NCBI GenBank assembly: GCA_001805465.1
Contig: MHGH01000015.1
Span: forward strand, 123,821 to 134,535
Length of the DNA stretch: 10,715 bases
Direction: 5' to 3'
Source of the DNA: Omnitrophica WOR_2 bacterium RBG_13_41_10
GTDB taxonomy: Bacteria > Omnitrophota > Gorgyraeia > Gygaellales > Profunditerraquicolaceae
Below the pieces are notes generated by a model. That model saw only the letters and a program-made list of their open reading frames with translations. It was not told the DNA's origin and searched no databases. Below, piece by piece: positions 1 through 6,662 of this stretch (the first letter of the stretch is position 1; each line of letters starts with the position of its first letter). A program made the position numbers and the translations under genes.

Positions 1-1
1 A

Positions 2-304
2 GCATTTGGCGAAAAATCTAAATACGCCAAAACACATTACCGTACTTTAAAACGCAACAAGGAGTTTAGCCTTTTGGAATTAGAGCCTTTTACCGGAAGG
101 ACCCATCAGCTTCGGGTACATTTGGAATTTTTAGGGCATCCGATTTTAGGGGATACTAAATACGGCAAGAATAATGCCTTTAGCCGCATGGCCTTGCATG
201 CAAAATACCTTGGGTTTTTTCATCCCCGTACCAATAAATTTATAGATTTTTCTTCTGATTATCCGATAGAGTTTAAGGAATTTTTAAGCAAAAATATGGC
301 TTGA
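2..304 (+). CDS. RluA-family 23S rRNA pseudouridine synthase, C-terminal part (5' end outside window)
   Basis: The reading frame is open from base 2 to the TGA at 302-304, giving the last 100 codons of a gene that begins before the window. It carries the RluA/RluC/RluD core signature GRTHQLRVHLEFLGHPILGD (starting at base 95), followed by KYG and an RMALHA block, which are the conserved end of the catalytic domain. Family members isomerise specific uridines in 23S rRNA (or tRNA) to pseudouridine. The catalytic Asp motif (GRLD) and any N-terminal S4 domain would lie upstream and are not visible. The ATG/TTG codons inside this stretch are not true starts, because the conserved domain continues upstream of them. 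RluD is the most likely subtype, but RluA and RluC cannot be excluded from this fragment. Confidence 0.93.
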   Translation, partial: AFGEKSKYAKTHYRTLKRNKEFSLLELEPFTGRTHQLRVHLEFLGHPILGDTKYGKNNAFSRMALHAKYLGFFHPRTNKFIDFSSDYPIEFKEFLSKNMA

Positions 305-328
305 TTTTTTTAAGGGCAATGTTATACT
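301..328 (+). promoter_or_regulatory. Putative sigma70-type promoter for the coiled-coil gene and aroA
   Basis: TTGATT at 301-306 (4 of 6 matches to the -35 consensus) is followed after 16 bp by TATACT at 323-328 (5 of 6 to the -10). The -35 overlaps the stop codon of the preceding gene. Transcription would begin near 335, leaving a leader of about 54 nt before the ATG at 389. This is sequence inference only; in an A+T-rich gap, chance matches are common. Confidence 0.5.
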
Positions 329-378
329 AAAAAAGAAATTATAGTCGATGGGTCAAGAAAAGAAGGATATAATTTAAA

Positions 379-384
379 AGGAGG
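379..384 (+). promoter_or_regulatory. Strong Shine-Dalgarno site for the coiled-coil gene
   Basis: AGGAGG ends 4 nt before the ATG at 389 and fixes that codon as the start. It is one of only two near-perfect ribosome binding sites in the window; the other precedes the GGDEF gene. Confidence 0.85.
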
Positions 385-388
385 TAAC

Positions 389-1201
389 ATGGCAGGTAAA
401 GCAAAAGTACCAGTATTAATATTAGGAGTATTGATACTGGTTTCTTTGTCTTTAGCGGTGGCATCATACAGTCTTCTACAGAAAGAAAAATCCACCAGCG
501 CAGGCTTAAGAGAACAATTAGATGATGTAGGTACTAGGCAGAAGGTAACCGAAGCAAAGTTGGAGGAATCTAAAAATAAGATTTCTGTATTAGAAGCCCA
601 ATTGCAGGAAACGCAAGGCCGCCTAGAAACCTTAAATAATGATTTAACCCAGGAAAAAAATGCCCGTCAGGAATCATTAGCGCAGTTAGAACAGCTAAAA
701 GGGGATTTAGAAAAACAGAAGTCATTCAGTTCTGATCTACAAAATAAATTGAGTCAGGCCCAAGAAGAAGTCAAAAAGGCACAGGCACAATTAAGCGAGT
801 TAATGACCAAGAGAGCTGAATTAGAGTCGAAACTTAAAGAATTAGAAGCACAAGTGAAAAAAGTGGAATTGGGCACCATAGTTGTGGATTCCGGTAGCAC
901 TAGCGCAGGAACTGTAAGCGCTACCCCAACAGCCTCCAAGAAACAAACAGAGGCGGTCTCGGTAAAATTAGAAGGCAAAATACTGGTAGTGAATAAAGAG
1001 TATAATTTTATAGTGATAAATCTAGGCAGTAAAGACGGTATAAATATCGGGGATATTTTTTCCGTTTACCACGATAATAAATACTTAGGAGATGTGACTG
1101 TAGGTAAACTTCATGACGCTATGGCTTCTGCGGATTTTGATTCTCAGGAGATAAAGAATAAGGCCCGTGAAGGTGATAAGGTTTCCCAGAAAACCAAATG
1201 A
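389..1201 (+). CDS. Membrane-anchored coiled-coil protein with small C-terminal beta domain, function unknown
   Basis: The product is 270 aa. Residues about 8-30 are a single hydrophobic segment after a short basic N-terminus (KAK), so it is probably an inner-membrane anchor with the rest in the periplasm. Residues about 36-160 are a long charged coiled coil with leucine-rich heptads. Residues about 161-190 are a Ser/Thr/Ala-rich linker. Residues about 191-266 form a small domain of the pattern GKI..VN..YNFIVINLGSKDGINIGDIFSVY, resembling the beta domain at the C-terminus of FlgT-like and other envelope proteins (resemblance judged by eye). The start is set by AGGAGG at 379-384. It shares an ATGA overlap with aroA, so the two are co-translated, although no obvious functional link to shikimate synthesis exists. 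An envelope scaffold or spacer role is plausible but unproven. Confidence 0.85.
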   Translation: MAGKAKVPVLILGVLILVSLSLAVASYSLLQKEKSTSAGLREQLDDVGTRQKVTEAKLEESKNKISVLEAQLQETQGRLETLNNDLTQEKNARQESLAQLEQLKGDLEKQKSFSSDLQNKLSQAQEEVKKAQAQLSELMTKRAELESKLKELEAQVKKVELGTIVVDSGSTSAGTVSATPTASKKQTEAVSVKLEGKILVVNKEYNFIVINLGSKDGINIGDIFSVYHDNKYLGDVTVGKLHDAMASADFDSQEIKNKAREGDKVSQKTK

Positions 1202-2532
1202 GGCCATTGTTAGTCCAGCCGGCTTCATGCCTTAAAGGAGAAGTTCGGCTTTTAGGCGATAAATCAATTGCCCACCGCGCGGTAATCCTTAGCGCAATCA
1301 CTCCAGATAAAACCGTAATTAAAAATTTTCCTAATAACCAGGATTGTTTTTTCACTATAGAAGCTTTTAAAAAATTAGGCATAAAAATAATTCCTCTAAA
1401 TAAATCCGGCTCCGCTATCGCCGTATTTGGCAAAGGGCTTTGGGGATTGAAAAAATCCCGCAGCCCTATTTTTTTAGGGGAATCTGGCACTACCTTTAGG
1501 CTCCTAGTGGGATTATTAGCAGCCCAGGGTTTTTCATCTTGTCTTACTGCAGATGAGTCTTTATCCCGTCGGCCGATGCTAAGGGTGATTCGCCCTTTAA
1601 GGATGATGGGGGCTAAAATAAAGGCAAAAGGCAAAAGGCAAAAGGCAAAAGTAGAAGAATATCCGCCAGTGAAAATAGAGGGTGCAGCCCTTAAAGGCAT
1701 TACTTATCGAATGCCTGTTGCCTCTGCGCAGGTAAAGTCTGCAATATTATTAGCAGGCCTATATGCCCAGGGTTCTACGCAGATTATAGAGCCGGTAAAG
1801 ACGCGCGACCATAGCGAGCGTATGCTAAAATTATTTAAAGCAGGCTTAAAACTCCATCAAAATAAAATAGTTATAAAAGGCAACCGGGAATTAGTTTCTC
1901 CTAAGATGATTTATATTCCCGCAGACATATCTTCGGCTAGTTTTTTTGTAGTTTTAGCTACACTGCTGCCTGATTCTCGGCTTCTTATAAAAGACGTAAG
2001 CCTTAATCCCTCGCGCTTGGGGTTAATAAAAGCATTAAAGAGGATGGGGGCGCAGATTCAAGTCGCAAGTCGCACGTCGCACATCGCAGGATCGGAACCC
2101 ATAGGAGACATTATTATTAAGAGTAGTAAATTAAAGGGTATTACGGTAAAAAAGCAAGAAATACCTGCATTGATAGACGAGCTGCCGATTTTGATGGTCG
2201 CTGCTTCTCTTGCTTGCGGAAGGAGTTTATTTAAGGGAATAGAAGAGTTAAGAGCCAAAGAAACCGACAGAATTAGATCTATGTCGCAGAACCTCAAGGC
2301 AATGGGGGCTCGGATAAGTATTTTGAGGCGCTCAACAAGAGAGAGCATGGAGATTAAAGGGGTGCCTAGCCTTTCCGGGGCAAAAGTAAAGAGTTTTGGC
2401 GATCATCGTACAGCCATGAGCATGGTAATAGCCGGCCTTTTAGCGCAATCCCCTACTTTTATAGATGACCTAAACTGCATAAACAAATCATTCCCCGATT
2501 TTTTAGCCTTATTAAAAAAATTGGTGCGTTAA
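1198..2532 (+). CDS. aroA: 3-phosphoshikimate 1-carboxyvinyltransferase (EPSP synthase)
   Basis: This cytoplasmic enzyme transfers enolpyruvate from PEP to shikimate-3-phosphate in the sixth shikimate-pathway step, leading to chorismate. At 444 aa it is full length. Visible motifs, in order: GDKSIAHRA (20-28, substrate Lys22/Ser23/Arg27), GESGTTFRL (94-102), DESLSRRPM (119-127), ASAQVKSA (175-182), RDHSERM (203-209), PADISSASFF (241-250), IPALIDE with catalytic Asp327, EELRAKETDR with Glu355, GDHRTAM (401-407) and INKSFPDF (428-435). GDKS, SAQVK and RDHSE fit the class II (Bacillus/CP4-like) pattern better than the E. coli type; NPSR (270-273) replaces the usual NxTR. The ATG overlaps the upstream stop (ATGA) and has no good ribosome binding site, which suggests translational coupling. 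Two heptanucleotide repeat tracts lie within loop regions. Confidence 0.97.
   Translation: MRPLLVQPASCLKGEVRLLGDKSIAHRAVILSAITPDKTVIKNFPNNQDCFFTIEAFKKLGIKIIPLNKSGSAIAVFGKGLWGLKKSRSPIFLGESGTTFRLLVGLLAAQGFSSCLTADESLSRRPMLRVIRPLRMMGAKIKAKGKRQKAKVEEYPPVKIEGAALKGITYRMPVASAQVKSAILLAGLYAQGSTQIIEPVKTRDHSERMLKLFKAGLKLHQNKIVIKGNRELVSPKMIYIPADISSASFFVVLATLLPDSRLLIKDVSLNPSRLGLIKALKRMGAQIQVASRTSHIAGSEPIGDIIIKSSKLKGITVKKQEIPALIDELPILMVAASLACGRSLFKGIEELRAKETDRIRSMSQNLKAMGARISILRRSTRESMEIKGVPSLSGAKVKSFGDHRTAMSMVIAGLLAQSPTFIDDLNCINKSFPDFLALLKKLVR
1623..1650 (+). repeat. Perfect heptanucleotide tandem repeat (GGCAAAA)4 inside aroA
   Basis: Four exact, contiguous copies of GGCAAAA fill 28 bases. They encode the very basic stretch KAKGKRQKAK (residues 142-151) between the MGAKI and PPVKIEGAALKGI blocks. 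By eye, this loop is about 6-7 residues longer than in typical EPSP synthases, which matches three 7-bp units (21 bp), the smallest in-frame increment. Gain or loss of one or two units would shift the frame. Confidence 0.95.
2060..2087 (+). repeat. Second, degenerate heptanucleotide tandem repeat (AAGTCGC-type x4) inside aroA
   Basis: The units AAGTCGC (2060-2066), AAGTCGC (2067-2073), ACGTCGC (2074-2080) and ACATCGC (2081-2087) are contiguous, with drift in units 3 and 4. They encode QVASRTSHIA (residues 288-297), in a loop between the conserved RMGAQI and KSSKLKGI blocks. The period (7) and copy number (4) match the GGCAAAA tract in the same gene, while the unit sequence is unrelated. Confidence 0.85.
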
Positions 2533-2560
2533 GATTAGCAATTTTTTAGTAAATTTTTAT

Positions 2561-2589
2561 TTGACATAAGGTTAAATCTCTGTTAAAAT
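2561..2589 (+). promoter_or_regulatory. Strong sigma70-type promoter of the mre-mrd-rod operon
   Basis: A perfect -35 TTGACA (2561-2566) and a -10 TAAAAT (2584-2589, 5 of 6) are 17 bp apart. TG at 2581-2582 creates an extended -10 (TGTTAAAAT). Transcription would start near 2596, leaving only about a dozen bases before the mreB ATG at 2609, with GAGGG at 2600-2604 as ribosome binding site. It lies in the 76-bp gap after aroA, so mreB has its own promoter. No terminator hairpin was seen in that gap, so readthrough from aroA is possible. Confidence 0.75.
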
Positions 2590-2608
2590 CCCTTAAAATG
2601 AGGGAACT

Positions 2609-3682
2609 ATGAAAAATATCAAAAATTTAAGCAAAAAAATAATAAATTATATTATCGGTTTATTTTCTAATGACATGGGAATTGATTTAGGGACAGCTAC
2701 TACCTTAGTCTATGTTAAAGGAGAAGGCATAGTTCTTTGCGAGCCATCGGTAGTCGCTATTGAACGGGGAACTTCGCATGTTTTAGCCGTAGGCGAAGAG
2801 GCCAAACGTATGCTCGGACGCACTCCCGGTAATATTGTGGCTATTAGGCCGATGAAAGACGGAGTTATTGCTGACTTTGAAATAACCGAGGCAATGTTGA
2901 GGTATTTTATTAAGAAAGTGCACCATCGGCATGTTTTGGTCAGGCCCAGGATTATCATCGCCATACCCTCTGGGATTACCGAAGTTGAAAAGAGGGCGGT
3001 GAAGGATTCTGCTGAACGCGCAGGAGCCAGGGAAGTATTTTTAGTAGAAGAGCCGGTGGCTGCAGCTATAGGCGTGGGTTTACCGATACAGGAGCCAAGA
3101 GGCAATATGATTATAGATATAGGAGGCGGCACTACGGAAATTGCCGTTATCTCTTTGGCAGGCATAGTTTTTTCTAAATCCATACGCATCGGTGGAGATG
3201 AGATGGATGAGGCGATTATAGAATATTTAAAGAAGACCTATAATTTAATGATCGGAGAGCGCACTGCAGAAGATATAAAAATAAAAATAGGCTCTGCCTA
3301 TCCTCAGGAAGAAGAGATGGCTTTAGAAGTAAAGGGTAGAGATTTAGTAGCGGGGTTGCCTAAGGCCGTAACCATAACTTCAGAAGAAGTCAGAGAGGCG
3401 TTGCAAGAGCCGTTGCGCGCTATATTAGAGACCGTAAAGATATCCTTAGAGCGCACCCCTCCGGAATTAGCCTCAGATTTAATCGAACACGGGATTGTGA
3501 TGGCCGGCGGAGGTTCTTTGTTGCGGGGCCTGGATAAATTAGTCTGCGAAGAAACGGGCCTGCCGGTCCATGTGGCTGACGACCCTTTAACTGCCGTTGC
3601 CTGCGGGACAGGAAAAGTCCTAGATGAAATACGCTACTTAAGGAAAGTTACCGTTTCCATAAAATCCGAAATGCATTCTTAA
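2609..3682 (+). CDS. mreB: Rod shape-determining actin-like protein MreB
   Basis: MreB polymerises with ATP into membrane-bound filaments that orient the cell-wall elongation machinery. The actin-fold signatures are intact: phosphate-1 GIDLGTATT (24-32), FLVEEPVAAAIG (144-155), phosphate-2 IIDIGGGTTE (168-177) and the adenosine motif GIVMAGGGSLLRGL (295-308). At 357 aa it is slightly longer than the usual 335-347. The excess is an N-terminal segment (1-22) rich in Lys and Ile that looks like an amphipathic membrane-binding helix. The start at 2609 is supported by GAGGG four bases upstream; Met23 (2675) would be an alternative giving a family-typical N-terminus but has no comparable ribosome site. 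It is first in a tightly packed operon with mreC, mreD, mrdA and rodA. Confidence 0.98.
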   Translation: MKNIKNLSKKIINYIIGLFSNDMGIDLGTATTLVYVKGEGIVLCEPSVVAIERGTSHVLAVGEEAKRMLGRTPGNIVAIRPMKDGVIADFEITEAMLRYFIKKVHHRHVLVRPRIIIAIPSGITEVEKRAVKDSAERAGAREVFLVEEPVAAAIGVGLPIQEPRGNMIIDIGGGTTEIAVISLAGIVFSKSIRIGGDEMDEAIIEYLKKTYNLMIGERTAEDIKIKIGSAYPQEEEMALEVKGRDLVAGLPKAVTITSEEVREALQEPLRAILETVKISLERTPPELASDLIEHGIVMAGGGSLLRGLDKLVCEETGLPVHVADDPLTAVACGTGKVLDEIRYLRKVTVSIKSEMHS

Positions 3683-3691
3683 ATATAAAAT

Positions 3692-4465
3692 GTGTTCAAG
3701 TTTAAAAAGAAAAATCTAGTTTATTTTGCCGTAGTTTTTTCCTTTTCTTTAATTCTTTCCAGTATCAATCCTGTATTAAGAATACCTTTAATAAATACCC
3801 TTAAATACCCGCTTATTTTTTTAACATTAGTAAAACGCGAAATAGGCGGCATAATTTTTTATCACCGTAATCTGGTGCAAAACGAGAATTTAAAGAAAGA
3901 GATAGATTTTCTCAAGCAGAAATTAAACGCCGCCAATGAGAATCATCTAGAGAATGTACGCTTGAAAAATTCCTTAAATTTCAAGCAAAAATCCAGTTTT
4001 AAAGTCATTGCCGCCAGAGTCATTGCCCGTTCCCTGGATAGCTGGTCGTCAGTGGTGATTATAGATAAAGGAAGCGATAGCGGTGTCAAGCGCTATATGC
4101 CGGTTATTAGTTACCTAGGGTTAGTCGGCAGGGTTATAGATACTACCTCAACTACCAGTAAGATAATGCTGATTAATGATCCCAACCTAAGCGTTTCTGC
4201 TCTGGTAGAACGTAGCCGCCAGGAAGGGCTTATCAGTGGAGCCTTAGGGGCTGCTTTGATTATGAAATACCTGCCTAAGGAAGCCGATATAAAAAATGAT
4301 GATGCTATTATAACATCTGGGTTGACCGAGGCTTATCCTAAGGGATTGCTTATTGGCCGGGTTATAGACATAAGAAGCGAATTATCCGGCCTGATGCGTT
4401 ACGCTGTAATAAAACCCGCTGTTAATCTATCCAGTATCGAAGAAGTATTAATAATTGTTCAATGA
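3692..4465 (+). CDS. mreC: Rod shape-determining protein MreC
   Basis: MreC is a bitopic inner-membrane protein whose periplasmic part links MreB/MreD to PBP2 and RodA. The 257 residues show a basic N-terminus and a membrane helix at about 9-24, a coiled coil at about 60-97, then the two-lobed beta domain (102-256). Typical blocks include SWSSVVIIDKGSDSGVKRYMPVI (117-139) and ITSGLTEAYPKGLLIGRV (207-224). The start must be GTG at 3692, since an in-frame TAA lies at 3686-3688 and no other start codon follows before the membrane helix. This GTG is overlapped by an out-of-frame ATG at 3690, and no Shine-Dalgarno sequence precedes it, so it probably relies on translation of mreB ending 9 nt upstream. 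The stop overlaps mreD (ATGA). Confidence 0.95.
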   Translation: MFKFKKKNLVYFAVVFSFSLILSSINPVLRIPLINTLKYPLIFLTLVKREIGGIIFYHRNLVQNENLKKEIDFLKQKLNAANENHLENVRLKNSLNFKQKSSFKVIAARVIARSLDSWSSVVIIDKGSDSGVKRYMPVISYLGLVGRVIDTTSTTSKIMLINDPNLSVSALVERSRQEGLISGALGAALIMKYLPKEADIKNDDAIITSGLTEAYPKGLLIGRVIDIRSELSGLMRYAVIKPAVNLSSIEEVLIIVQ

Positions 4466-4950
4466 AGCTTTGCTCCGTGGGCTATTTTATGCGCCGGGAA
4501 ATCTTCTTAACTATAATCTTTATTTTTTGCCTATTTCAGGCAACCTTACTGGATTATTTTAAGATATTCGGGGTTAAACCCGATATACTTCTGATAATCC
4601 TAGTTTTAGCAAGCCTATCCTTTGACTTGAAATGGGCGGTTATTTTTAGTTTATTATGCGGTGTACTCAAAGACTCCTTTAGCGCCAATATTTTCGGCTT
4701 TTACACGCTGATCTTTTCCCTCTGGGGTATTTTTATCGTAAAATTATCCAAGAAAATTACTCTTGATGCCGATTACCTATATGTGGCACTGATCGCCATT
4801 ATTGTTATTGTAAATAGTATTATTATGCGTTTGGCATCGGTGTTTTTAGGGCACCCTGTAGTTTCCTTGGGTATTTTTTTGCGCACTAGCTTAGTTGAAG
4901 CGATATATACTGCCTTGGTTTCACCTTTATTATTTAAGTACTTACGATGA
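4462..4950 (+). CDS. mreD: Rod shape-determining membrane protein MreD
   Basis: This 162-aa, very hydrophobic protein has about five to six membrane helices (roughly 14-31, 40-55, 58-70, 77-95, 105-124, 137-157). The family hallmark is a GVKPDILLIILV block (37-48) followed by a hydrophobic DLKWAVIFSLLCGVLKD segment. MreD is the integral membrane partner of MreC in the elongasome. Identification rests on hydropathy, this motif and its position between mreC and mrdA, since MreD sequences diverge quickly. The ATG at 4462 overlaps the mreC stop (ATGA); an alternative start at 4489 (MRREIF) would give a more usual MreD N-terminus. Neither has a good ribosome site. The gene ends with an ATGA overlap into mrdA. 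Confidence 0.9.
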   Translation: MKLCSVGYFMRREIFLTIIFIFCLFQATLLDYFKIFGVKPDILLIILVLASLSFDLKWAVIFSLLCGVLKDSFSANIFGFYTLIFSLWGIFIVKLSKKITLDADYLYVALIAIIVIVNSIIMRLASVFLGHPVVSLGIFLRTSLVEAIYTALVSPLLFKYLR

Positions 4951-6662
4951 GGATAAAAGCCGCAAAGATTATTATTGCCCTGCTTTTCTTGTTTTTATTA
5001 TTAGGGGTCGCAAACTTAGAACTTATACAGGGTAAAAAGTTTAGAGACCTCAGTAAAAAAAATTGCATCAGGCTTCTGCCGCAGATGGGCTCCCGCGGGA
5101 AAATATTAGACCGCCGGGGCGATGTTATTATCGGTAATTTTCTTTCTTATGATGTCATGTTGATGCCGCAAGATGAAGGGGTAACGGTTGAGGCATTAGC
5201 AAAAATATCGCAAATTTTAGCTACCCCTGTCAGTAATTTACGAAATAACTTTAAGAGAAACTTTATTGCACCCTTTGCCCCGGTTATTGTGGCAAATAAT
5301 ATCAGTATGAAAAAAGCTATCGCCTTAGAAGAATTAAAATTAGACTTTAATCTGGATAATGTGATTATCCAGCCGCATCCACAACGAGAGTATCCTTTTC
5401 TAGGGCTTGCCTGTCATTCCATCGGTCATCTTAATGAAATAGACCATTGGCGCCTGAGCAAATTAGCGGATTACGGTTACGAAGCCAAAGATATAGTCGG
5501 GTTCACAGGCATAGAAGAAAAATTCGATTATTATTTACGTCAAGAAGAAGGCGGCTTATCATTTGAGGTTGACCATCGCGGCAGATTTGTGCGGCTCTTA
5601 GGTTTTCGCCCTCCCAAAAGCGGCAAGGATATACAGCTGACTTTAGACCTGAAGGTGCAAAAGATAGTAGAGAGATCTTTGAATGACAGAAAAGGTTGTG
5701 TAATAATCATGAATCCTTATTCCGGAGAGATTATTGCTTTGGCTAGCAGCCCCAACTTTAATCCCGAGCTTTTTATGAAGCAGGATCCTGCGGCAGGCCG
5801 CATTCTTAATAATCCTGATGCCCCGCTAGTCAATCGTGCTATCAGCGGTTTATATCCGGCAGGCTCTATGTTTAAACTGGTAGTAGCAACAGCAGCCCTT
5901 GAGACGAATAAGATTAATCTTGCCACTACCTTTGTTTGCACAGGCAGCACCCGGGTGGGAAGGGAAGATTTTGCCTGTTGGGATACCCACGGGCCGCAGA
6001 ACGTAATGAAAGCAATACCGCATTCCTGTAATGTATTTTTCTATAAGACCGGTTTATTAGTAGGGCCGCAATTGATATACGATTATGCCCTTAAGCTTGG
6101 CCTGGCCAGGCCTACTGCAATTGACCTTCCTTATGAGGCCGGCGGCTTTATACCTAACCCTTTATGGAAAAGGATTAATAAATTTAAAAATTGGTTTAAC
6201 GGAGATACCGCAAATCTTGCTATCGGACAGGGTGATGTGCAAGTTACTCCTTTACAGATTGCACGTATGATGGCAGTCTTTGCTAATAGAGGCTCACTAG
6301 TGACCCCATATATAGTCGGAGCCATAGACGGACAGGACATTTCTCTTTATAAAAGAAAGAGCATACGGCTGGCATTTAAACAAACTACCCTAGATTCTAT
6401 CAGGCAAGGTTTAAGAAATGCGATCGCCGATGCCAGTGGTACGGGAAATGTGCTATCAAATCTTGCCGTTAGTGTGGCCGGTAAAACCGGGACAGCACAA
6501 GCCGGACGCGGCCAACCTCATGGGTGGTTTGCGGGTTTCTTCCCTTACAAAAACCCCAAATTTGTGATTTGTACCTTTCTTGAACACGGCGGCTCAGGTT
6601 ACATGTCCTGCGTTGTCACTAAGCAAATATTAGAAGAGATGGCTCGCGAGGGTTTAATTTGA
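4947..6662 (+). CDS. mrdA: Penicillin-binding protein 2 (elongation-specific peptidoglycan DD-transpeptidase)
   Basis: This class B PBP cross-links new glycan strands during side-wall growth together with RodA. The 571 residues comprise an N-terminal membrane anchor (about 7-24), a pedestal domain opening with RGKILDRRGDVI (50-61) and FTGIEEKFDYYLRQEEG (186-202), and a C-terminal transpeptidase domain. The active-site motifs are complete: SMFK with nucleophile Ser307, SCN at 360-362 and KTG at 513-515, with WFAGFFP at 527-533. It is somewhat shorter than E. coli PBP2 (over 600 aa), mostly at the C-terminus. Cys331, Cys344, His348 and Cys361 cluster around the SxN motif and could form a metal site. 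It starts inside the mreD stop codon (ATGA) and ends overlapping rodA (TTGA). Confidence 0.96.
   Translation: MRIKAAKIIIALLFLFLLLGVANLELIQGKKFRDLSKKNCIRLLPQMGSRGKILDRRGDVIIGNFLSYDVMLMPQDEGVTVEALAKISQILATPVSNLRNNFKRNFIAPFAPVIVANNISMKKAIALEELKLDFNLDNVIIQPHPQREYPFLGLACHSIGHLNEIDHWRLSKLADYGYEAKDIVGFTGIEEKFDYYLRQEEGGLSFEVDHRGRFVRLLGFRPPKSGKDIQLTLDLKVQKIVERSLNDRKGCVIIMNPYSGEIIALASSPNFNPELFMKQDPAAGRILNNPDAPLVNRAISGLYPAGSMFKLVVATAALETNKINLATTFVCTGSTRVGREDFACWDTHGPQNVMKAIPHSCNVFFYKTGLLVGPQLIYDYALKLGLARPTAIDLPYEAGGFIPNPLWKRINKFKNWFNGDTANLAIGQGDVQVTPLQIARMMAVFANRGSLVTPYIVGAIDGQDISLYKRKSIRLAFKQTTLDSIRQGLRNAIADASGTGNVLSNLAVSVAGKTGTAQAGRGQPHGWFAGFFPYKNPKFVICTFLEHGGSGYMSCVVTKQILEEMAREGLI
6648..6652 (+). promoter_or_regulatory. 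Shine-Dalgarno site supporting the TTG start of rodA
   Basis: GAGGG lies six bases before the TTG at 6659, inside the end of mrdA. It supports a non-ATG start that overlaps the mrdA stop codon. Confidence 0.6.

Noticed and set aside
368..373. Perfect TATAAT 15 bases before the coiled-coil start
   Set aside because: A transcript from it would begin at or inside the ribosome site, and no -35 element lies 16-18 bp upstream. The box at 323-328 fits better.
1119..1700. 193-codon open frame on the minus strand over the coiled-coil gene end and aroA
   Set aside because: It is antisense to well-supported genes, shows no recognisable domain and has no ribosome site. It is a by-product of aroA codon use and its repeat tract.
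2533..2560. T-rich stretch after aroA considered as a terminator
   Set aside because: No stable inverted repeat precedes the T-runs, so rho-independent termination cannot be supported.
2710..3189. 159-codon open frame on the minus strand inside mreB
   Set aside because: mreB is unmistakable in the opposite direction, and the antisense protein has no family resemblance.
3792..3810. Short direct repeat TAAATACCC x2 in mreC
   Set aside because: There are only two 9-bp copies, one base apart, in A+T-rich coding DNA, with no sign of an array or mobile element.
6099..6112. Perfect 14-bp palindrome in mrdA (GGCCTGGCCAGGCC)
   Set aside because: It encodes ordinary residues of the transpeptidase domain, has no loop or T-run, and nothing nearby suggests an operator or recombination site.
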